A DNA stretch of 64,000 nucleotides from CAVTWJ01 sp963849485 (GCA_963849485.1 CAWKIF010000102.1:15494-79493), one strand, 5' to 3'. Shown: positions 39,802 through 50,827, counted from the stretch's first letter. The notes: generated from the letters alone by a model not told the origin. Numbers and translations: made by a program.

Positions 39802-40757
39802 TTATTTAATATTATTATCAGAAATAATTTGTTTGATCCTGTTTTTAATTATTGCGTATAGTTTAGTTAAGGGAAATATAAAAATATTAATATATAATTT
39901 TATTATGAACTTAATATTTTGAATTGAAATAAAAGATAAATTATAATCATGTAAGATTTTATTAATAATACAATAATTTAATAAGATAAGTTTAGAAATA
40001 TTTTGAAACTGGACTTTTTTAAAAGCGCTGATAATTAAAAAATATATCAGTATTATCTAAACTACCAGTATAATAAAAAAAATTCTTTTTGAATGTGTTT
40101 TGCACACTTTTATTTATTTCTTTAGAGTATACAAACGATCGATTTAAATTATGTTCTCTGTATTCTACTAAAATTGTATCTAGATTAGCACACTTATATT
40201 TATGCACAATACTAGAAAAATAAGCGAAATCTTCTGCTTCTTCATCCGGATAAAGACCAAATTCGTATACTAATTCCTTCCTAAACATAACGGTCGGATG
40301 TGCAAAAAATGTATTTGAGACAAAATTCCAAGCTATCTCAATTGGTAAACTAGGATGAAATATTTTAATATATTTTCCATTTTCGTTAAAAACAGCATAT
40401 CCACCGCCTACTAACATAAAATCCTTGTTATGATTTAGAAACTCAACTTGCTTCAAAAATCTGATCTTTTAAATTAATATCATCCGAATCAGCACGGGCA
40501 ATATATTCACCTTTTGACTTTTCCAAACCTGTATTTAAGGCACCTACGATTCCTTTATGATTTGAATTTATGAAATACTTAATTCTCCTATCTTTATTTA
40601 TATAATTTTCAATTATTTTTATAGTATTATCTTTTGAGAAGTCGTCAATAATAATTAGTTCAAAATTATTATAGGATTGTGCTAAAATACTTTTAATTGC
40701 CTCACTTATAAAGGATTCGCCGTTATATACCGGCATTATTACACTAACTAATTTCAT
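39802..40757 (-). CDS. glycosyltransferase family 2, two frameshifts
   Basis: About 318 residues after correction. The N-terminal GT-A fold is complete: VSVIMPVYNGESFISEAIKS (residues 4-23), ELIIIDDFSKDNT and the DXD-type metal site YIARADSDDINL near 93. An extra T in the run at 40,455-40,459 (A on the plus strand) breaks the frame after DQI; correction gives DQILKQVEFLNHNKDF. A second extra base at 40,037-40,042 breaks it near NTDIF; correction gives IFLIISAFKKVQFQ and a C-terminal helical tail to a TAA at 39,802. GT2 enzymes transfer a sugar from a nucleotide donor in polysaccharide assembly; the donor is unknown. The start overlaps the 3' end of the next gene. Confidence 0.8.
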
Positions 40758-41701
40758 TGAAAAATATTTTCTTTAGCTTTTTAATAACTCTTTGTTTTAT
40801 TATTAAAAGTATTGTAAATAAATTTACTCCACTATAATTTCTAAAAAGGATATATTTTACTTCTGGCTTTAGACAATTCTTTAAAATTTTCATGGAATAA
40901 ATCGCTTGCTTAAAATGCAAATTCAAAATTAAACTAACAATATTATCATAAATTCTTTTAGAAAATGGATTTGGATCCACGTTTGGTAATACAATCCACT
41001 TGTTATAAAAACCTATTTCATTAGTATATACATAAATTTTATCATTTTGCATATTACACGAATGTCTTCTAATTTGCACAAATATATTATTTACAAAAGT
41101 CTATTTTAAATTCTTTTGCAATTCTTAGCCACATATCCCAATCTTCCCCCATTTTAAGATTTTCATCGAATAAACCAACTTTTTCAAAGCACTTTCTTTT
41201 AAGTATAGTAGCGCTTGCGCTACCATTTATTTTATTACCCATTAACAATTTATTAAAACAATAACCTCTACAATCTATATCTATTTCATTTTTAGCTTTA
41301 TTCAAAATAACCAATCCGTCTTCGTCAATATACTCAAAATCACAATAAACTAATCCTAATTCATCAGTGTTAGTTAAATTAAATAATTTTAGTTGCTCCT
41401 CCAATTTTTGGGGCAACCAGTAATCATCAGAATCTAGAAAGCCAATATAAGTTGAATTAGAATATATTATTCCAGCATTTCTTGCAGAACTTAGTCCTCC
41501 ATTATTTTTTTTTAAATATACAATAGGAATTGAAGAATTGTAACTTGTTATAATCTCTTCTGTATCATCAGTCGAACCATCATCAACTATAATAATAGAT
41601 TTGGGTTTAACTGTCTGATTTTCGACTGATTTAACAGCATAGAGAAGATATTTAGAATAATTAAATGTAGGAATAACTACATCTATATCATAAGGCATCA
41701 T
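40744..41701 (-). CDS. glycosyltransferase family 2, one frameshift
   Basis: About 318 residues after correction. GT-A motifs: IDVVIPTFNYSKYLLYAVKS (residues 6-25), SIIIVDDGSTDDT near 35-47, YIGFLDSDDYWLP near 85-97 (the DXD-type SDD) and GEDWDMWLRIAKEF near 185-198 (the catalytic ED). The frame stops at 41,087 after FKIDFCK because of an extra base in the A-run at 41,095-41,098. Removing it gives FKIDFVNNIFVQIRRHSCNM and continues to 40,744. It overlaps the next glycosyltransferase by 14 bases, as in an operon. Sugar specificity unknown. Confidence 0.8.
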
Positions 41702-41802
41702 ATAACCCGTTATTAAAAATTAAAACAAGCCGTGCTAAGAAGTTGGTTTAAATGTTGTTAAGATATTATTGCAATATTACTTACAACTATTAGGGATTTA
41801 CC

Positions 41803-42576
41803 ATGCACAACATCAAAAAAACATTCGATAAATTTGATTGCTTATTAGAAATTTACTAAATGACCAGCTTGATAAAAAAAGCAATTTTCTGACTTGATTA
41901 AAAACAGTAAATACAAAATAAAACGCCGTAGACTCTTCTTAAAAATTGAAGAAGTAAGAAAAATTATTTCTGATAGAATAGTTGAATCAGAAAACATTTA
42001 TATCATAGATTCTATACCTCTGGAAGTATGTAAGATATCAAGGACTGGAAAAGTTTAAAATCTGCCGGAAATATTTTGAAACATCGCCTAATAAAGTTTT
42101 CTGTACTTTTCAGAATACTTACATCTACGGATACAAACTACATGGGCTTTGTACCATCAAGGGGGTGTTCACTTCCAATGATTTAACTAAAGCATCAGTA
42201 CATGATATCTACTATCTTAAAGTTGTAAAAGAACAAATTAGTAATGCTTTTTTGCTTGGTGATAAAGGTTATGTCTCTAAAGAAATTCAAACTGATTTTT
42301 TTAATTTAGAAAACATCATCTTGAAAACTCCTTTACGTCTTAATCAAAACAAATATAAAAAACAGCCCTATTTGTTAAGAAAATCAAGAAAAAAGGATCG
42401 AAACTTTGTTTTCACAGCTTTGTGATCAGTTCATGATTTGTAAAATCTATGCTAAATCTTTCGACAGTATCAGAACAAGAGTTGTTTCTGAATTCTCTGC
42501 TCATACTATTTTGAGGAATCTAAATAAATTCATTAACAATAGGCCAGTAAATCTTATTAAAAATGCTTTAGCTTAA
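41803..42576 (+). pseudogene. degenerate IS982-family transposase
   Basis: Remnant of an IS982-family transposase, readable in pieces on the plus strand: MHNIKKTFDKFDCLLEIY at 41,803; YIIDSIPLEVCKISR near 42,000; YGYKLHGLCTIKGVFTSNDL near 42,130-42,190; then HDIYYLKVVKEQ, LLGDKGYVSKEIQTDFF, LLRKSRKRIETLFSQLCDQF and finally NRPVNLIKNALA before a TAA at 42,574. The DDE-type catalytic neighbourhoods (IIDSIPLE, LLGDKGY, RIETLFSQ) are present, but several stops and frameshifts and a shortened N-terminal third show it is dead. It lies against the direction of the polysaccharide genes and separates the GT2 genes from the epimerase. Confidence 0.82.
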
Positions 42577-42997
42577 TTTCTAACAACGGGTTTAATTATG
42601 AGTTCACTTTAAAAGGGTATAATTATTTCGTAAAAAAATTTAACATAGTAAATATTTATATAAATTTCTTATAGCAAATTTACTCATTATTGACAGAAAA
42701 AGTGTCAAAAGAACTTGAACAATCAGAATAACAACAATTCAATTCAACAAAGCGTTACCAAAGGGCACAAACTATGGAACGCGGGCTGTCAATAGCATAA
42801 GCACAGAGAGCAAAAGTCTTCTTTTGGTCAATGTGTTTGTCATATATGAAAAGGGCAAGAACAAAAATATAGAACTCAAATATTTTACAAGGATTTTAGA
42901 ATAATCTGTTATTATAATTTTTAATTAGCAGTTTATTACAAAAATAATACTAAAAAGCATAGAAGTTTAAAGTTTGCTTTTTAGAGCCTACTTATTA
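42577..42997. other. noncoding stretch downstream of the epimerase gene
   Basis: 421 bp, AT-rich, between the transposase remnant and the epimerase stop. Parts may be further decayed insertion-sequence DNA. I see no ORF, hairpin or repeat that can be supported. Confidence 0.3.
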
Positions 42998-44053
42998 TTA
43001 TTTATTTAATCTTTGTTTCCATGAATTAAAAATCTCGCTGAATATTGCATCAAGGTTTTTAGTAATTTTCCATTGGGGGAAATGGGCTTTCATCTTTGAT
43101 AGGTTTGATATATAACAGATATGATCTCCTACACGATTTTGGTCGGTATACTCATAAATCATTTTTTTGCATGATATATCTTCGATGAGCTTAAATGCTT
43201 CTAAAATTGATATAGAATTTGATCGGCCCCCACCTAGGTTATAAACCTGTGCAATTCTTGGATTTTTTATAAATTCGTAAATAAATAAGACTACATCTTC
43301 AGCATGTATATTATCTCTGACTTGTTTTCCCTTATAACCATAAATGTTATATAATTTACTTTCGATATTACATTTAATCAAGTAACTTAGGAATCCATGT
43401 AATTCTACGCCGCTATGGTTTGGTCCAGTTAAGCATCCACCTCTCAGGCAACAGGTGGGCATATTAAAATATCTACCATATTCTTGTACCATAATATCAG
43501 CAGCAACTTTTGAAGCTCCAAAAATTGAGTGTTTTGATTGATCTATTCGGAAATTTTCATCAATGCCATCATAGTAATTAATATCACTATATTCCCATCG
43601 TGTAGGATTTTCTATTAAGTTTAGTTCATTAGGTGCATCACCATAAACTTTATTTGTTGATAAATAAACAAATGGAGTTTCTAAATTTACCTTCCTATTA
43701 GCTTCTAATAAATTCAATGTTCCAACTGCATTGATATCAAAATCATCGAACGGTCTTGAAGCTGCTAAATCATGACTTGGCTGTGCCGCAGTGTGAATAA
43801 TGGCATCGGGTTTTAATTTAGAAACAATTTCAATAACAAGGTTTCTATTTCGTATATCAATTTCATTATGATGAAAGTTACTAAATAACTCAGTTAAACG
43901 CTTTTGATTCCATCTAGTATCTCCTTTTTCTCCAAAAAAATCAGCTCTCATATTATTATCAATACCATAAACAATATAACCTTTAGTAGCAAAAAACGTT
44001 ACTATTTCACTACCAATAAGACCACTTGATCCAGTAACCAATATTTTTTTCAT
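42998..44053 (-). CDS. NAD-dependent sugar epimerase, CDP-paratose/tyvelose epimerase-like
   Basis: Predicted 351 residues; start ATG 44,053 with AAGGAG upstream rather than an ATG 20 codons earlier. Extended SDR: TGSSGLIGS (NAD-binding, residues 7-15), YGIDNNMRADFFG near 30, AAQPSHDLAASRP near 90-102, LSTNKVYGDAP near 128-138, then GGCLTGPNHSGVELHGFL near 205-222. The last block and the overall spacing match epimerases of the CDP-paratose 2-epimerase (RfbE) group, which provide unusual nucleotide sugars for O antigen. The usual catalytic YxxxK appears as FGASK (residues about 177-181), with Phe in place of Tyr. The frame is intact. It follows the GT11 gene in the same direction. Confidence 0.82.
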   Translation of the reverse strand: MKKILVTGSSGLIGSEIVTFFATKGYIVYGIDNNMRADFFGEKGDTRWNQKRLTELFSNFHHNEIDIRNRNLVIEIVSKLKPDAIIHTAAQPSHDLAASRPFDDFDINAVGTLNLLEANRKVNLETPFVYLSTNKVYGDAPNELNLIENPTRWEYSDINYYDGIDENFRIDQSKHSIFGASKVAADIMVQEYGRYFNMPTCCLRGGCLTGPNHSGVELHGFLSYLIKCNIESKLYNIYGYKGKQVRDNIHAEDVVLFIYEFIKNPRIAQVYNLGGGRSNSISILEAFKLIEDISCKKMIYEYTDQNRVGDHICYISNLSKMKAHFPQWKITKNLDAIFSEIFNSWKQRLNK

Positions 44054-44097
44054 TCTATTTACTCCTTCCTTTTTATTTTTATTCTTTTTATTACATA

Positions 44098-44987
44098 TTA
44101 AAAACGAAACCAAGTATCTGGGATCAAATCACTTGTATCGATTGTATCATCAGTAAACCATATTTTTGGTGCTACCACAATTTTATTAGAATTTTGACTT
44201 AACCACGCTGCCCACCACCCAAAGGTACTGTTTGGTATAATAAAATGTTTACATGCTAACATTAATTTAAAATAATTATAAAATTTTAATCCTGAATGAT
44301 TATGATCTACAAATATGACCGGGGCATCAATTTGGACGTTATGTTTACACCAATTTATATCATCTGAAAAGACAAAAAATTTCGGATTTTCGATTGAATC
44401 AGCAATGAATTTTATACTTTTTTTATAATAATAATTTCCATATTCACCTATTAGAGAACTATGCAGGTTAGTTGTTACAAAATCAGTCCTCCTAAAATTC
44501 AAACATACAGCATTCGAAGTTAATATATCATTGTAAAGCTCGTTGGAACATTCTAATAATTTGTTTTTTAATGAAAATTCTTGTTCTATCTTTCTCTTAA
44601 CATCATCAAAATATTTGTAACTTTGCCAATAACCATCTAAGTATATATTTCCACTTGATTGTAAAACATTCGGATCGAATTGGAAAAATCTTTCACGAAT
44701 ACGGTTGCCCTTAAATAAATATTTTTGATTGATTTGCAATTTATTAAAACATAAATTGATATTTTTTTCAACGAAATTCAATTTTGAAATTTTATTAACT
44801 TCTCTTATATCAGCAATCACGGCGGAAATATTAAATAAATCTAAGCAGTATTCTCGAATCTCATAATTATCAGAATACTTGGACACATCCAACTTTAATC
44901 TGTCCATTGACTTTAATGCTATTTAAAGCCAAGTGCATATTGAAATAGCTGATTTCCTAAACCACCCGTGAGTTTTACAATAATCAT
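44098..44987 (-). CDS. GT11 family fucosyltransferase-like protein, one frameshift
   Basis: About 296 residues after repair. The intact frame starts at 44,907 (MDRLKLDVSKY), but just upstream in another frame stands MIIVKLTGGLGNQLFQYALG, the signature N terminus of GT11 alpha-1,2-fucosyltransferases. Adding one A to the run near 44,922 joins them as ALGFKIALKSMDRLKLDV. Further motifs: IYLDGYWQSYKYFDD near 115, VCLNFRRTDFV near 160 (the HxRRxD-type donor site, here NFRRTD) and NSTFGWWAAWLS near 245-256. GT11 enzymes add L-fucose from GDP-fucose in alpha-1,2 linkage. Start ATG 44,987. Stop at 44,098. Confidence 0.85.
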
Positions 44988-45098
44988 AATTAAATATCCT
45001 ATTTTATTGAATTAATCTAATATTAGCCATGCAGGCGTAAAGAAGAATATACCTGCGTTGCGTGGAAGTTTTCTCCATAGTTAATCTACCACCATCAA

Positions 45099-46280
45099 CT
45101 ATTTTAAAAGAGATCCGCAATCATGCACATAATCGAAATCATCAGAGCTGTTAAGACTTCCCGCCCAAAGACTAATGTAATAAGTGTCAGGATATAATCT
45201 TAAATCATTTAATTTAATCATTATTTTCGTTTTTCGTTCTAAACAACTTAACCCAAATTTTGAATCAGAATCTACAATATTACAAATGTTTATCCCATCA
45301 GAGGTTTTAATTTCTACAGCAAATTTTACTTTAATATTTGATTTTTGTGGTATAATTTCAAAAATTAAACTTAAATCTTCTCCAATTGAAAATTCACTTC
45401 TGTTTTTCCCATCATTATCGACAATCATTGCATTAATAAAAATAGCTTCTTTTGAACCATTTCTATTTTTGTAGTTAATTAAATCAATCATTGAACAGTG
45501 AACTTCATTCTCATTTAGATATTCATTTATAATCGAAGATGTCTCACCGAATGATTTTATTTGGCCATTATTTAGAATAATAGCTTTAGGACAAAGCTGT
45601 TTTATTGCTGCTATATTATGGCTTACAAAAAGTACAGTTTTGCCTTCTTTACTACTAGCGTCACCCATTATTCCAATACATTTTTTTTGAAATTGTGAAT
45701 CTCCAACAGATAGAACTTCATCAACAATTAAAATCTCTGGCTCTAGGTGTGCAGCTACTGAAAAAGCTAATCTGACATACATTCCGCTTGAATATCTTTT
45801 AACTGGTGTATCAATAAATTTGTTAATTTCTGCAAACTCCACTATCTCATCAAATTTTTTTAATATTTCATTCTTTTTCATGCCTAAGATTGAACCATTC
45901 AAAAATATGTTTTCTCTGCCCGTAAGTTCAGGATTAAAACCGGTGCCTACTTCCAATAATGATGCAACTCGCCCATTTAGTGTAATTTTACCACATGTCG
46001 GAAGAGTAATTCTTGAAAGAATTTTTAATAACGTACTCTTTCCCGCACCATTCCTTCCAATAATCCCAATGACTTCTCCTTCCTCAACTTTAAAAGAAAT
46101 TTCCTTCAATGCCCAAATTGATTTATTGCTATCTTCCCGTTCAATATTATTTTTAGAAAAAAAATTTTTAATTTTATAGTCAAATATATCTCTAAATGTA
46201 CGTGCCCCTCGACCGTGCAAATTTTGGCCTAAAAAATATTGCTTACTAATATTATCTACTTTAATTATTGCTTTACTCAT
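45099..46280 (-). CDS. wzt: polysaccharide ABC transporter ATP-binding protein (Wzt-like) with C-terminal sugar-binding domain
   Basis: Predicted 393 residues. ABC ATPase: Walker A GRNGAGKST (about residues 75-83), Q-loop region LLEVGTGFNPELTGRENIFL, ABC signature YSSGMYVRLAFSVAAHLEPE, Walker B ILIVDEVLSVGD, and the H-loop SHN. The C-terminal 150 residues form the Wzt-C type beta-sandwich that recognises the terminal residue of the exported O-antigen chain. The frame stops at 45,099 with CGSLLK. Adding one base to the run near 45,104 would extend it to a stop at 45,004 as FKIVDGGRLTMEKTSTQRRY, which fits the usual C terminus. It overlaps the permease stop by four bases (ATGA). Confidence 0.9.
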   Translation of the reverse strand: MSKAIIKVDNISKQYFLGQNLHGRGARTFRDIFDYKIKNFFSKNNIEREDSNKSIWALKEISFKVEEGEVIGIIGRNGAGKSTLLKILSRITLPTCGKITLNGRVASLLEVGTGFNPELTGRENIFLNGSILGMKKNEILKKFDEIVEFAEINKFIDTPVKRYSSGMYVRLAFSVAAHLEPEILIVDEVLSVGDSQFQKKCIGIMGDASSKEGKTVLFVSHNIAAIKQLCPKAIILNNGQIKSFGETSSIINEYLNENEVHCSMIDLINYKNRNGSKEAIFINAMIVDNDGKNRSEFSIGEDLSLIFEIIPQKSNIKVKFAVEIKTSDGINICNIVDSDSKFGLSCLERKTKIMIKLNDLRLYPDTYYISLWAGSLNSSDDFDYVHDCGSLLK

Positions 46281-47099
46281 ATAATATCTGCGAACTCCTT
46301 TTCCATTCTTCGAAAATTAAAAATACCTGTAATAAAAATTATTATAGATATTGCAATTGATAAAATTTAATAAATGTAGTGGGAGATATGCATGTCCTAA
46401 TAAAGTCGCTCTGAATAACTCAACAACACCAGTCATAGGGTTTAGCCAATAAATCAATTCCCATTTTAATGGTATTTTCGCGCTTGAATATCCTACTGGT
46501 GTAATCCAGAATAGAAGCTGTATCGCAAACGGCAGAGCTTGTGCAATATCTCTATATTTAACACCAATAGCCGTGAACCACAAACCAATTCCTAATGACG
46601 TTATAATTTCCCAAATAATGGCTAGTGGAAATAATAATATATTTGGCCCTGGATTAAAGGAATAATAGATCATAAATAGGATATAAATAATAAATGCTAT
46701 TCCGAAATCAACTAGACCTTTTAATACAGCGGCAGCAGGAATAATCAATCTTGGGAAAAATACTTTTGTAATTAAATTTGAATTTGTTATTAAACTCTGA
46801 CTAGAACCTGTTATTCCATCTGAAAAGAAATTCCAAGCTAATATTCCAGTGAATGTAAAAAGTTGATAAGGCACTCCACTCGTTGAAAAGCCGGCTAATT
46901 TATTAAAGACAAAAGTAAAAACAACCATGGAAAGTACCGGTCTTACAATAGCCCAGCTTGCTCCCAAAAAAGTTTGCTTATATCTAACTTTTGTATCTCG
47001 CCATATCAGGAAATAAAATAATTCCCTATAATTCCATAGCTCTTTAAAGTCAATCGATGAAAATCGTTTTGGTGGTTCAATTACTAATTCTTTTTTCAT
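46277..47099 (-). CDS. wzm: polysaccharide ABC transporter permease (Wzm-like), one frameshift
   Basis: About 273 residues after repair; six hydrophobic helices of the ABC-2 type. The start region (PPKRFSSIDFKELWNYRELF) and the WRDTKVRYKQTFLGASWAIV loop are diagnostic of O-antigen/teichoic-acid permeases. The open frame ends at 46,317. Removing one base in the run at 46,362-46,365 gives LNLSIAISIIIFITGIFNFR and then RRMEKEFADII, the usual C terminus, with a TGA that overlaps the Wzt start (ATGA at 46,280). With Wzt it exports a completed lipid-linked glycan across the inner membrane. Confidence 0.88.
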
Positions 47100-47155
47100 T
47101 TCTACTTATATTTTATTTATAATACCTGCTCTATAAACTATTAACATTATTTATC

Positions 47156-49196
47156 TTATTTAGCAATCTTCGCAATAATGTCATTAGAGAAACCAATATT
47201 TTGTGCAGGTGAATTTACTTTTATTCTAAAATCCATATTGTTTGTGTCATAAAAACCTGGATTAACATCTATTAAATTGTTTTGAAATAAATTATTCTTG
47301 AAAACAAGTAAAGAGTCATGACTGCTATTGTCTCTAAACCAGGAACTTTTATAACAAATATTATTTATTATTTTATTACCATGTGCCAGGGTAGGGTTTT
47401 CATTAAGTATATTTACCAAAGAAGGATATTTTTTTGCCCATTTCGGGCCTTTATATGGCATTGAATCTAACCGGGGAATCAAATATGCATCACGTAAAAT
47501 TTCATCTACTCCGGGATTAATAATTAAAGAGGTTTGGCAATCAATAAATATGTTATTGTTTGCCGAATTATCTCTTCCGCCATTAAAATAAATAGCATTA
47601 TTAACTCTATAAAAAATATTATTGTATATCAAGATTCCGCTCATACCATCATCTAAATAAACTGAGGATACAGGGTTGGAATCTAAATAGGAATATCTCG
47701 GAATTATATTAACAAATAAGTTGAATTTTATTTCAGAGTCCGCGCATTGTCCAGTCTCTACCCGAATAAATCGCACCTACATCTCTTGTTTCATAGCAGA
47801 CATCGTGTATAAAGTTATATTCAATTATATGTTCATTGCCTTGCATTAAAATTGCATTAGCCGGTGCATTATAAATTTCATTCTTCTCTACAATATTTCC
47901 TACACCAAATAGATTAATGCCTGGCCTATAAGTTCTATTTAATAAAGAAAAATCATGTATTTTACAACAAGTTATCAAATTGTTTGCCGGTATTAAATCT
48001 TTTCTATCTCCTCCGTCTAACCAAATTCCACCATCAGCTAAATAGTATATATCGCAATTTTCCATGTAACAATTTCTAACACTTTTTTCCAGTATGCCAT
48101 ATCCCCCGGCATTTCTAATAATGCAATTCTTAAAACCGATATTATTTGCATTATTTATCGTAATACAATCTCCCTTAGTAACTTCAAATATAATCCCGTC
48201 AAACTCAACATTACTTATATTTTTCATTCTTATTAAAGATTGTATCTTTGGTATATAAACAATTTTTTCACTTATATCTGCAGGCGGCCAGAAGTATAAT
48301 TCATATGAATTTCTATCTAGATACCACTCACCCGTAGTATCTAATTCAGATAAAATATTTTCCACATAGAATCTCTGTCCTATTTTGTATCCGGAATTAT
48401 TAAATGGAGGTGCAAGGATTATTTTGTTTCTTGTTGTATCAAAAGAGCTAACTTTCTCATATCCATCCGACCAGTTCCAATACCAATATCCGTGGAGCCA
48501 AACATTTTTTTTATTAATCCATTTCTTAATTCTCTTATCATTAAAATTTATGCTAGTATATATAATTTTATTACTTCCACTTTTTAAGGTTGTATCTCTG
48601 AATTCGAAATTATTAAAAGTATAAAAACCACTATTAGGCCACCTTGCTAAAGTCATTGGTTGATTATCAAAATACAATTCAAACCAATTTCCCGATATAG
48701 CAACATCCCCTAAATCCTTAATACCAAAATCTTTAAGATTAACGCACATTACATTATTAGCAGCTTCAATACTTAATTGTTTCAATATGTTTTTATCTGC
48801 CACGTTTTTAAAATTTGAAAGTCGTATGCCCCCAGTTATATGCACTTCTTCATTGTCGAAATTTCTATATGTAATTTCTATGTTTTGGTTTCCACTATCC
48901 AAAGAATCGAAATCCAAAGTTTCATCAATATTGTATATCCCCTTTCTCAATTCAACATTTATAAGTAATTTATTTTTTTCCCCATTTTTATTGAACAATC
49001 GTATTTCATTCTTTGCCCGTTCTATTGACCTGAATGGACCATCTGTATTTTGTTTATTTGGGCTCGGTAATTTCCCACTCCATTTATCATTGCCATTTAA
49101 TGAAACAAATAAATTCATAAATTCATTAGTGGTTTGTGAAAATGAATATTTTGTAATGAAACAAAGCATTATTATTAAATAATTTATTCTAAACAT
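47156..49196 (-). CDS. secreted right-handed parallel beta-helix protein, one frameshift
   Basis: About 680 residues after joining two frames near 47,745 (corrected: DWTMRGSEIKFNLF). Signal peptide at 1-20 (MLCFITKYSFSQ). An N-terminal module, LFVSLNGNDKWSGKLPSPNK and PFRSIERAKNEIRLFN, is typical of large beta-helix polysaccharide-binding or lyase proteins. It is followed by a beta-sandwich insert (about 150-300) and parallel beta-helix coils (about 330-620: IGFKNCIIRNAGGYGIL, NYMENCDIYYLADGGIW-type repeats, NNIFYRVNNAIYFNGG). Such folds occur in polysaccharide lyases, epimerases and hydrolases. No catalytic residues can be named. It stands at the head of the polysaccharide locus and may trim or modify the glycan. 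Confidence 0.75.
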
Positions 49197-49295
49197 TTAA
49201 AAACTAATCCGCCTTGATATTTTAAAATTGTTACAACTTTATATTAACATTAAAACCAATTTTATTTGTCTGAATCTATATTATGCTTTTACAAA

Positions 49296-49581
49296 TTAAT
49301 GAATAAGTCTTGATAAAATCATATAAACTACATAAGCTATAACAACTGCAGTGATAGTATATATTAGCACAATTTTCCCAGTTAACGCGGAAGAATTAAA
49401 TGTTGATAAATAATCCCGCCAGCCGCACTGTCTGCACCTGTAAATTTTATAGAAGGTAAGATTATCAATAAGCTTTTCACTCCAGTTCCGCGGGTGAGAC
49501 ATACGCAGCGTGTTGCCTTCACCGCAGTGGGGGCAGGTTTGGAAGATGGGGTTTTTTAAAAAAAATATTTTTAGTTTGCAT
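49296..49581 (-). CDS. zinc-ribbon membrane protein, one frameshift
   Basis: The intact frame (68 residues from 49,502) lacks its first zinc knuckle. Upstream, NPIFQTCPHCGEGNTLRMSH is in frame with it, and an ATG at 49,581 (MQTKNIFFK) joins if one base is removed from the T/A run near 49,555-49,565. The result is about 94 residues: CPHC at 15-18, CRQC at 47-50 (a four-Cys zinc ribbon), then a C-terminal transmembrane helix (KIVLIYTITAVVIAYVVYMI). The family is often annotated hypothetical in this group; a role is not known. Confidence 0.6.
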
Positions 49582-49981
49582 GGATACGAATTCCCTCTAA
49601 ATTATTACGAATTTCCACGAATGATTAATAAAAAATACTAATTAAGCATAGTGGGTGAAAATAGATTAATACGAATGTTGACCAGGATTTATGGGATTTA
49701 CATAATACGAATTTTCACGAATGAGGACGAATTCACACTAATAAGAATCGGTGACCGGGGAAAATAGAAAAATATGAATAAAAAAATCAAAGACCGGAGA
49801 CCGGGTAAGAATAAAAATTTTAAATTATATAAATTTTAATAATCATTATCATTTGTGTGATTTGAACGAAATTAGAAACCAGACAATTTCCCCGTACTAT
49901 TTTTTAACATGATATAACGCGAATTGGCGAATCGCAGTATAAATCATTTTGAAAGAGCGATTCGGCGAACCGCGGTACAAA
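49582..49981. repeat. intergenic repeat stretch (TACGAATT-type modules)
   Basis: 400 bp containing several copies of the short module (TAC)GAATTT(C/T)CACGAAT and an imperfect tandem pair near 49,917-49,985 (GCGAATTGGCGAATCGCAGTATAAATCATT followed by a diverged copy GCGATTCGGCGAACCGCGGTACAAATTATT). The same modules fill other gaps of the AT-rich half. No gene seen. Confidence 0.55.
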
Positions 49982-50827
49982 TTATTTCTTGGCTTTTAGG
50001 ACCATTTCTAAAAATTCTGCGGCGCCTTCGTTATTGTTGTCTTTTGGCATTTCTATGTCCGACAGCAGCTTCAACTCGGGAAGGCTGTTGCTTAATGTAA
50101 CTTTTAATGTTTTGGGCAGGAAAAGGCTGATGTCGTTGTACCAGTCGCCTATAACTGCTGTTTCAGACTGGCGTATACCAAGATAATTTAACAATAAATT
50201 TAATGCTTTGCCTTTATTAGAGCTGTTTTTTCTTATTTCAAGGTAATATATGCCGTTATAGGTGTGGGATTTAAAATATGAGATGTTCAGCCCGAATGTA
50301 TGCGGAAAGCTCATTTTATCCCGGACATGTTTTACGTTATCCTTGTAATCGCTTGCTATCGTTATTTCCAGTGTCTGCTTTGTTAAGCCGTTATATTCCG
50401 GGACTTCCACATATTTTGCTCCGAATTTTTCCATCAGGTCCGGAATCACTGAGTTCCGCTCGGTATAATAAATGGAATCTGTGTTGCATAAGGCAATATT
50501 TAATAAGTGCCGGTCGGCATATTCCAGCGCGCGCTTTACATATCTTTGCGGAACAAATGATTTATAAAGCGGTGCTTCATCGCCATTAATTTTTATTAGG
50601 CAGCCGTCGAGCGATATGATAGGTATTTTTAAATCAAGCTGTTCAGCATAGTTGCTCAGTGCTGAATGAAGCCGCCCGGATGCGAATGTAAACAGTACGC
50701 CTTTATTTTTTAATTCTTTAATTAAGCATTCGGTTCTTTCGCTTATCCCGGCATCGTTCCTTAATAGTGTACCGTCAAGATCGGCGACTATTAGTTTTAA
50801 TTTTTTTAATGTGTCTCTATTGAACAT
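49982..50827 (-). CDS. HAD-superfamily hydrolase, Cof-type (IIB)
   Basis: Predicted 281 residues, the usual length for Cof/YidA-like phosphatases. HAD motif I is VADLDGTLL (residues 14-22, nucleophile Asp and general-acid Asp), motif II FTFASGR (about 46-52), motif III the Lys of NKGKALNLLLNYLG (about 210), and motif IV VIGDWYNDISLF (about 225-236), where family members more often have GDNxND. The C2-type cap lies between about 85 and 185. Such enzymes dephosphorylate small sugar phosphates or cofactors in the cytosol; the substrate is unknown. The frame is intact, unlike most neighbours. Confidence 0.88.
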   Translation of the reverse strand: MFNRDTLKKLKLIVADLDGTLLRNDAGISERTECLIKELKNKGVLFTFASGRLHSALSNYAEQLDLKIPIISLDGCLIKINGDEAPLYKSFVPQRYVKRALEYADRHLLNIALCNTDSIYYTERNSVIPDLMEKFGAKYVEVPEYNGLTKQTLEITIASDYKDNVKHVRDKMSFPHTFGLNISYFKSHTYNGIYYLEIRKNSSNKGKALNLLLNYLGIRQSETAVIGDWYNDISLFLPKTLKVTLSNSLPELKLLSDIEMPKDNNNEGAAEFLEMVLKAKK

